Part shown: piece after piece, positions 59,995 to 64,000 of the stretch | Numbering within the stretch: position 1 is the stretch's first letter | Layout: every line of letters starts with the position of its first letter | Assembly: GCF_014656195.1 (NCBI RefSeq) | Contig: NZ_BNBY01000023.1 | Coordinates: 1 to 64,000 of the forward strand | Length of the DNA: 64,000 bases | Direction of reading: 5' to 3' | Origin: Kitasatospora xanthocidica | Lineage (GTDB): Bacteria; Actinomycetota; Actinomycetes; Streptomycetales; Streptomycetaceae | The notes under the pieces: generated by a model | The model's input: only the letters and a program-made list of their open reading frames with translations | What the model was told of the DNA's origin: nothing | Database searches by the model: none | Made by a program: the position numbers and the translations under genes

Positions 59995-60903
59995 ATGAGA
60001 CCTCAGTGGATCAAGACCGGTTGTTGGAGTCTGCTCGTCGGTGCGGTGATGGTCGCGGCGTCGCTCCACCCAGCGGCTCAGAACGCCGGTGGTGGAGCCC
60101 CCGAAGAGACAGCCGCAGACCCCGACGGGCCGACTGATGCGGGGACGGCCGGAAGGGGGCACTACAGCATCGTGAAGGGGGCTGCCGGCTACGCGCAGAT
60201 CGTGGGGGTCTTCGGGGCCCTTGCGGTGCCGGCGATCGTGTTCCTCTTCACCTCGCTGTCGAGCGTCACGCCGCCCGGTTTCGTTGTCGACAGAGGCCGC
60301 GTAGCGCTGGCGGCGGGGCTTCTCGTCGTGGCGATGATCGGAAGCCTGGCAGGGGCGATCGGGCTGGCTTCGGTGGGCGGGGAGGAAGCGGAGACGCCGA
60401 ACCTCCCGGCGGCGATCATGTTCGTGGGGGTGTCGGCGGTCGTGTCGCTCGTGACCATGCTGGGGGCCTTCGAGGTGATGGCCTCGGTCTACCTGGCGGA
60501 GCAGAAGAAGCTGTTCCAGGTGATCGTTTGGATCGGCGGGCTCGTCGGCGTCTTCTTCGTCTCGTGTGCCGTGGGCGACAGTTGGATCGACGGCCCGGCC
60601 GCCAGCGGATCCTGGGTCGCCGGCCAGAAGGCCGCGTACAGGAAGTCCCTATGGCTCGCGGTGACCGCTTTGGGCGTCGTCGTGGCCGGGATCCTGATTC
60701 GGTACATCGGGAAGGTCACGATTCCCACCTCCGCGAACTGGCCGGTCTGGGTGGGATTGGGGGTAGCGGTGCTCGCGTTGGGCTGGGGCGTCGGCCGGTC
60801 GCAGCACTCGCGCAGCCCGAAGGCTCTCAGGTGGTGGGAGGCGTACGGGACCGTCGTCTTCGCATGCGCCTACGTGGTGGTGCTGGCGATGTCGCTGCCC
60901 TAG
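59995..60903 (+). CDS. Hypothetical multi-pass membrane protein
   Basis: 302 aa, about 7 membrane helices and a Gly/Ala/Asp-rich outer loop (residues 33-60). No family recognised. Starts at 59953 and 59986 are also in frame; 59995 is favoured by GGGGGA ten bases upstream. Codon use is visibly looser than in neighbours (more A/T in third positions, for example in the first 40 codons), so the gene may have been acquired. It is flanked by two strong terminators. Function unknown. Confidence 0.7.
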   Translation: MRPQWIKTGCWSLLVGAVMVAASLHPAAQNAGGGAPEETAADPDGPTDAGTAGRGHYSIVKGAAGYAQIVGVFGALAVPAIVFLFTSLSSVTPPGFVVDRGRVALAAGLLVVAMIGSLAGAIGLASVGGEEAETPNLPAAIMFVGVSAVVSLVTMLGAFEVMASVYLAEQKKLFQVIVWIGGLVGVFFVSCAVGDSWIDGPAASGSWVAGQKAAYRKSLWLAVTALGVVVAGILIRYIGKVTIPTSANWPVWVGLGVAVLALGWGVGRSQHSRSPKALRWWEAYGTVVFACAYVVVLAMSLP

Positions 60904-60926
60904 CCCTGGGGCAGGTCGGACGGACA

Positions 60927-60966
60927 CGCCGGAGGGGCATGCGCGGGTGCGCATGCCCCTCCGGCG
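60927..60966. terminator. Bidirectional terminator, membrane protein / BI-1 gene
   Basis: A perfect 18-bp stem (CGCCGGAGGGGCATGCGC, 60927-60944, with its complement 60949-60966) and a 4-nt loop, placed between convergent genes. Confidence 0.85.
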
Positions 60967-60984
60967 TCCGGCGTCGGGGGGAGC

Positions 60985-61818
60985 TCAGTTGTCGTTGCTG
61001 TTGAAGAGGGAGAGGACCTGGAGGATCTCCAGGTAGATCCAGACCAGCGTGGTGGTGAGGCCGAAGGCGGCCAGCCAGGCGTCCTCCCGGGGGGCGCCGT
61101 CGGTGAGGGCGTCCTCGATCTGGCGGAAGTCCAGGGCGAGGAACCCTGCGCCGAGCAGGACGCCGATGGCGCCGAAGAGGAGGCCGAGGCCGCCGCTGTG
61201 GAAGCCGAGGCCGTTGCCCGCGCCGAAGGCGGAGAAGAGGGTGTCGGCGAGGAGCAGCAGGAGGAAGCCGGTCGCGGCGGCGGTGAGGAACCCGGCGAAC
61301 CGGTGGGTGACGCGGATCCAGCGCATCCGGTAGGCGAGCAGCACGCCCGCGGCCACGGCGAAGGTGCCGAGGACGGTCTGGACGACGACGCCCGGGGTGA
61401 GGTGGGTGGAGGTCGCGCTGGAGATCACCCCGAGAAAGAGGCCTTCGAACGCGGCGTACCCGAGGATCAGGGCGGGGGAGGGCTGCCGCCTGACGGACTG
61501 GAGCATCGCCAGGGCGAAGGCGACGGCGGCGGCGCCCAGGGCGATCCCGTACGAGGTGCCGAGGTTCGCGGCGTCGACCGGGAGGAGGAGCCAGGAGAGC
61601 ACCGCCGTCAGGACCGTGGTGCCGAGCGTCGTCGCGGTGCGTACGACGACGTCGTCCAGGGTCATCGGGGTTACGGGGGTGGGGTCCTCGTGGGTACGGA
61701 GGTCGCTCTCCGGCGGGCCGCCCGCGTGGACGCCGACCGGCTGGAGCAGCACGGTGTCGGCGGGGGCCGGGGTGCGGGTGGCGCCCCAGCGGGAGAGGAC
61801 CGGGTTGGTGCTCTTCAT
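60985..61818 (-). CDS. Bax inhibitor-1/YccA-family membrane protein
   Basis: 277 aa. A soluble N terminus (1-65) is followed by about 7 membrane helices with YGIALGAAAVAFALAMLQSV, LILGYAAFEGLFLGVISSAT, the LGAGFLALDFRQIEDALTDG motif and WIYLEILQVLSLFNSNDN at the C terminus, typical of actinobacterial YccA/BI-1 proteins. Known homologues are pH-gated calcium leak channels or FtsH modulators. ATG 61818 follows AGGAGGA. Its promoter region carries the CGNR-type operator, 130 nt upstream. Confidence 0.9.
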   Translation of the reverse strand: MKSTNPVLSRWGATRTPAPADTVLLQPVGVHAGGPPESDLRTHEDPTPVTPMTLDDVVVRTATTLGTTVLTAVLSWLLLPVDAANLGTSYGIALGAAAVAFALAMLQSVRRQPSPALILGYAAFEGLFLGVISSATSTHLTPGVVVQTVLGTFAVAAGVLLAYRMRWIRVTHRFAGFLTAAATGFLLLLLADTLFSAFGAGNGLGFHSGGLGLLFGAIGVLLGAGFLALDFRQIEDALTDGAPREDAWLAAFGLTTTLVWIYLEILQVLSLFNSNDN

Positions 61819-61942
61819 GTCATTCCTCCTCGTCCGCCGCGCGAGCGGCCTGCGGTGGCGCGTCGTCAGGGGGTGTGCGGGGAGTGCCGAACGGCACACG
61901 TGTGACCTCACGCGCCCATCGGCTCGACGACGACCTTATGCG

Positions 61943-61976
61943 TCACCACTCTGACAGGTGACGCAAGGTCGGGCAA
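61943..61976 (-). promoter_or_regulatory. BI-1 gene promoter/operator, twin of the CGNR promoter
   Basis: Minus strand: TTGCCC (61971-61976), 17-bp spacer ending TCACCTGT, CAGAGT (61948-61953). The arms GCGTCACC (61940-61947) and GGTGACGC (61957-61964) form a perfect 8-bp inverted repeat around the -10. Same layout as at 55871-55904. Confidence 0.7.
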
Positions 61977-62005
61977 GTCGCTGAGGCCGGGTGCGACGGC
62001 CGCCG

Positions 62006-62473
62006 TCATTCGGACGGTGCTCCCGGGCGTTCGAGCAGCCCGCGGAGGAACCCGTCCCAGTCGATGCCGGCCAGTTCCGAACCGGCCGGGGCGATCCGGT
62101 AGGTGGCGTCCAGCCAGACCTCCAGCGGGCCGGTCGGCAGCTCGAACAGCGCCTCGATCTCCGGGGTTTCGAGGAGGAGCCAGGAGGAGAGCCGCTCGTC
62201 GGACTGGGCCGGCCACATCCGGACGTCGCCGCAGCCGCTCATCGTGCTCAGGCCGCCGTGCAGCAGCTCGCGGCCGAGCCGCCAGATGAGGCTCGGTCCG
62301 CGTTCCGCGAGGAACTCGACGGTGATCACGGCGGGCATCGCCGGATCGAAGCGGAACTCCGCCCGCACGGGCAGCCGGGTGAACTCGTCGAGCATCTGGT
62401 CGGTGTCCAGCAGCAGTGGCGGCAGGTGCTCGGGCGTCGAACGGGCCCGCAGTGGCGATTGGTCACGGTGCAT
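62006..62473 (-). CDS. SsgA-like (SALP) protein, second copy
   Basis: 155 aa, same family as the protein encoded at 6776-7237, with VRAEFRFDPAMPAVITVEFL, WRLGRELLHGGLSTMSGCGD, VRMWPAQSDERLSSW and LFELPTGPLEVWLDATYRIA. The N terminus (1-25) is Pro/Arg-rich. ATG 62473 follows GAGGGGGAAC. Two CCGTCA-N2-TGAC palindromes lie 71 and 160 nt upstream, as at the first copy. The subfamily is not determined. Confidence 0.88.
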   Translation of the reverse strand: MHRDQSPLRARSTPEHLPPLLLDTDQMLDEFTRLPVRAEFRFDPAMPAVITVEFLAERGPSLIWRLGRELLHGGLSTMSGCGDVRMWPAQSDERLSSWLLLETPEIEALFELPTGPLEVWLDATYRIAPAGSELAGIDWDGFLRGLLERPGAPSE

Positions 62474-62543
62474 GGCAGGAGTTCCCCCTCCGGGTGTGAA
62501 CGGTGCGGCACCCACTCTTCGCCGGACGCGGCGCCGGGCGCAT

Positions 62544-62557
62544 CGGTCACATGACGG
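62544..62557. promoter_or_regulatory. Palindromic operator candidate, SsgA-like gene 2, proximal copy
   Basis: CGGTCA-CA-TGACGG, 6-bp arms with one mismatch, 71 nt upstream of the start codon at 62473. Confidence 0.5.
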
Positions 62558-62632
62558 TCGGCGGACGCGGTGCGGCGGGGCGCCGCGTCGGAGGGGGCGG
62601 CGCGGAGGGCGGTCCGGGCGTCCACGGGCGGA

Positions 62633-62646
62633 CCGTCATTTGACTG
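62633..62646. promoter_or_regulatory. Palindromic operator candidate, SsgA-like gene 2, distal copy
   Basis: CCGTCA-TT-TGACTG, 6-bp arms with one mismatch, 89 bp from the proximal copy and 111 nt before the divergent hydrolase start. It may serve both genes. TTTGACT could be a -35 element for the hydrolase. Confidence 0.5.
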
Positions 62647-62756
62647 TTCCGCCGCCCGATCCGACGGGCGCACAGTGAGGGCCGAGGCGCCGCGCCCCGC
62701 AGCGGGGCGACGCCGGGAGAGCACCGACGAGCCGATCGACAGGGAAGAGTGCCCGC

Positions 62757-63683
62757 ATGGCCAGGTCCGACATCCGTTTCCACAGCGCCGGCATCGAGAT
62801 CGCCGCGCACCTGTACACCCCCGACACCCCGGCGTCCGGCCCGCGTCCGGCGCTGGTGGTCGGGCACCCGGGCACCGGGGTGAAGGAGCAGACCTCCGGC
62901 ACGTACGCGCGGCGGATGGCGGAGCGCGGCTTCGTCGCGCTCGCCTTCGACGCCGCGTACCAGGGCGAGTCGGGAGGTCTGCCGCGCGGGCTGGAGGACC
63001 CGGCCCAGAGGGTGGAGGACTTCAAGGCCGCGGTGTCCCACCTGCTCACCCGGGCGGAGGTCGACGAGGGGCGGATCGGCCTGCTGGGCATCTGCGCCTC
63101 CGGCGGCTATTCGCTGGCCGCCACCGGTGGTGATCCCCGGGTCCGGGCGGTGGCCGCGGTGTGCACCGCCGATCCCTCCCGCCAGTTCCGGCTCGGAGCC
63201 GACGGCGCCCAGGACCCGGCGGTCTTCCGGGCCCTGCTGGACGCGGCCGGCCGGGCCCGCACCGCCGCGGCCCGGGGGGAGGACCCCGGTGTGCTGACGA
63301 TGTTCCCGGAGACGGCCGACGAGGCGTTCGCGCTGGGCGGCGACCACGGCGTCCAGGGCTTCGAGTACTACTGCACCTCGCGCGGCGGGCACGAGCGGTC
63401 CGCGAAGGTCCTGGCCTGGGAGAGCATCGACCGGATGGCCTGCTACGACGCCTTCTTCGCCGTCCCGCTGATCGGCCCGCGCCCGATGCTGCAGATCGTC
63501 GGCGAGCGCGCCGTCACCTCCTGGATGGCCGTCGAGGCGCACCAACGGGCCACCGGGCCCGCGGAGTTGCACTGGATCGAGGGGGCGGACCACGTCGGCC
63601 TCTACGACCGGAAGGAGTACATCGACCAGGCGGTGGACAGGCTCGCCGACTTCTTCACCGTCCACCTGGGCGCCGCGGACTGA
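62757..63683 (+). CDS. Alpha/beta hydrolase with probable Cys nucleophile (dienelactone hydrolase-like)
   Basis: 308 aa. LVVGHPGTGVKEQTSGTYAR (oxyanion region), nucleophile elbow GICASGGY (Cys113 in the Ser position, as in dienelactone hydrolases and related YcjY-type proteins), VGERAVTSWM near the acid position and GADHVGLYD with the His. ATG 62757 follows GGGAAGAG. Substrate unknown. Divergent from the SsgA-like gene, with a shared palindrome upstream. Confidence 0.82.
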   Translation: MARSDIRFHSAGIEIAAHLYTPDTPASGPRPALVVGHPGTGVKEQTSGTYARRMAERGFVALAFDAAYQGESGGLPRGLEDPAQRVEDFKAAVSHLLTRAEVDEGRIGLLGICASGGYSLAATGGDPRVRAVAAVCTADPSRQFRLGADGAQDPAVFRALLDAAGRARTAAARGEDPGVLTMFPETADEAFALGGDHGVQGFEYYCTSRGGHERSAKVLAWESIDRMACYDAFFAVPLIGPRPMLQIVGERAVTSWMAVEAHQRATGPAELHWIEGADHVGLYDRKEYIDQAVDRLADFFTVHLGAAD

Positions 63684-63710
63684 CGGGACCGTCGGAGGTG
63701 GCAGCACGAA

Positions 63711-63738
63711 GGGGCCGGCAGCTCGGGCTGCCGGCCCC
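63711..63738. terminator. Bidirectional terminator, hydrolase / SRPBCC gene
   Basis: GGGGCCGGCAG (63711-63721) and CTGCCGGCCCC (63728-63738), perfect 11-bp stem with 6-nt loop, followed by TT. It lies between convergent genes. Confidence 0.85.
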
Positions 63739-63791
63739 TTCCGGGCTTCCGTCGGTCTCCCCGGTCCCGCCGAGCGGGGCCGGGGGCGTGC

Positions 63792-64000
63792 TCATGCGGC
63801 GCGCAGCGGGCCCGCGAAGGACTTGCGCAGGGACGGGGGAGCGGCGACCGGGAGGAGGGCGGCGAGCATCTTGCCCTTGAGGGTGGTGGGCTCCCGGGTC
63901 AGCTCGACGTCGACCCGGGTGCCGTCGCCCTCCGGGGCCATCCGGAAGACCCAGCCGCCGCCGGCGCCGAAGAGCTTGGAGTCGAGGGTGGTGACGGTGA
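63792..64000 (-). CDS. SRPBCC-fold protein, partial (C-terminal end only)
   Basis: Open to the window edge; the last 68 residues are present and end at TGA 63792-63794. The segment KLFGAGGGWVFRMAPEGDGT, then VDVELTREPTTLKGKMLAAL is typical of the last strands and long C-terminal helix of polyketide cyclase/SRPBCC proteins. Function unknown. The start lies beyond position 64000. Confidence 0.75.
   Translation of the reverse strand, partial: TVTTLDSKLFGAGGGWVFRMAPEGDGTRVDVELTREPTTLKGKMLAALLPVAAPPSLRKSFAGPLRAA

Noticed and set aside
61908..62005. Short GTG-initiated 12-codon frame at the BI-1 promoter as a remnant regulator gene
   Set aside because: The start codon would lie almost on the -10 box; the region is better explained as promoter, operator and leader.
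1..64000. rRNA, tRNA, CRISPR arrays, insertion sequences, attachment sites
   Set aside because: None seen by eye on either strand; short GC-rich tandem repeats found here do not have CRISPR spacing. A tRNAscan or ISfinder search could not be run.

Overview
The window is very GC-rich actinobacterial chromosome, most likely from a spore-forming member of the Streptomycetaceae (Streptomyces or Kitasatospora type). Two SsgA-like sporulation proteins, an SCO5389-type protein, a streptogrisin-like secreted protease, SigE-family sigma factors, a large LuxR/LAL regulator and many leaderless transcripts (a TANNNT or CAGGAT box 6-7 nt before the start codon) all fit that group. No rRNA, tRNA, CRISPR array or insertion sequence was seen. 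Gene density and codon style look like a chromosome arm or semi-accessory region.

Layout. 0-16.9 kb: secreted S1 protease; SigE-type sigma factor with a membrane partner; alpha/beta hydrolase; LAL regulator; SsgA-like protein; WGR-domain beta-propeller protein; quinone/alkenal-type oxidoreductase; Uma2-type nuclease; LLM flavin oxidoreductase; SCO5389-type protein; then a detoxification module (DHA2 efflux pump, TetR regulator, divergent FAD monooxygenase) with clear palindromic operators. 16.9-24.3 kb: a compact minus-strand operon that looks like a ribosomal peptide (RiPP) gene cluster. In transcription order it encodes an S9 prolyl-oligopeptidase-like peptidase, a 52-residue precursor missing from ordinary ORF calls, a B12-type radical SAM enzyme, a DUF5825-like partner, a cytochrome P450 and an MFS exporter. 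24.4-28.9 kb: an OmpR-type two-component system with divergent PepSY, COG4705-like and DedA membrane proteins. 29-37.3 kb: polyprenyl synthase, cold-shock gene with a terminator in its leader, a secreted repeat protein and a complete sugar ABC importer. 37.3-49.4 kb: cupin, MFS, amidase plus methyltransferase pair, a 1061-residue AAA regulator, two universal stress proteins, a YbaK-type deacylase, a nucleoside deaminase and an APH-fold kinase. 49.6-53.7 kb: a YtrA-type GntR/ABC exporter operon and a DUF2079 membrane protein that share an operator. 53.9-64 kb: Ohr, a coiled-coil winged-helix protein, a CGNR regulator, an ABC-F ATPase preceded by a 9-codon leader peptide, a tannase-like enzyme, a BI-1/YccA protein, a second SsgA-like protein, a hydrolase and a partial SRPBCC gene.

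The most interesting signals are regulatory or small: the hidden RiPP precursor with a perfect Shine-Dalgarno sequence and a hairpin just after its stop; a 42-bp array of TTCAC-like units in front of that operon; a palindrome (CCGTCA-N2-TGACNG) present twice upstream of each SsgA-like gene; a near-identical operator/promoter before the CGNR regulator and the BI-1 gene; and a CACTA-N6-TAGTG operator shared by the GntR operon and the DUF2079 gene. All functional statements are read from sequence and family knowledge only; no database search was run.
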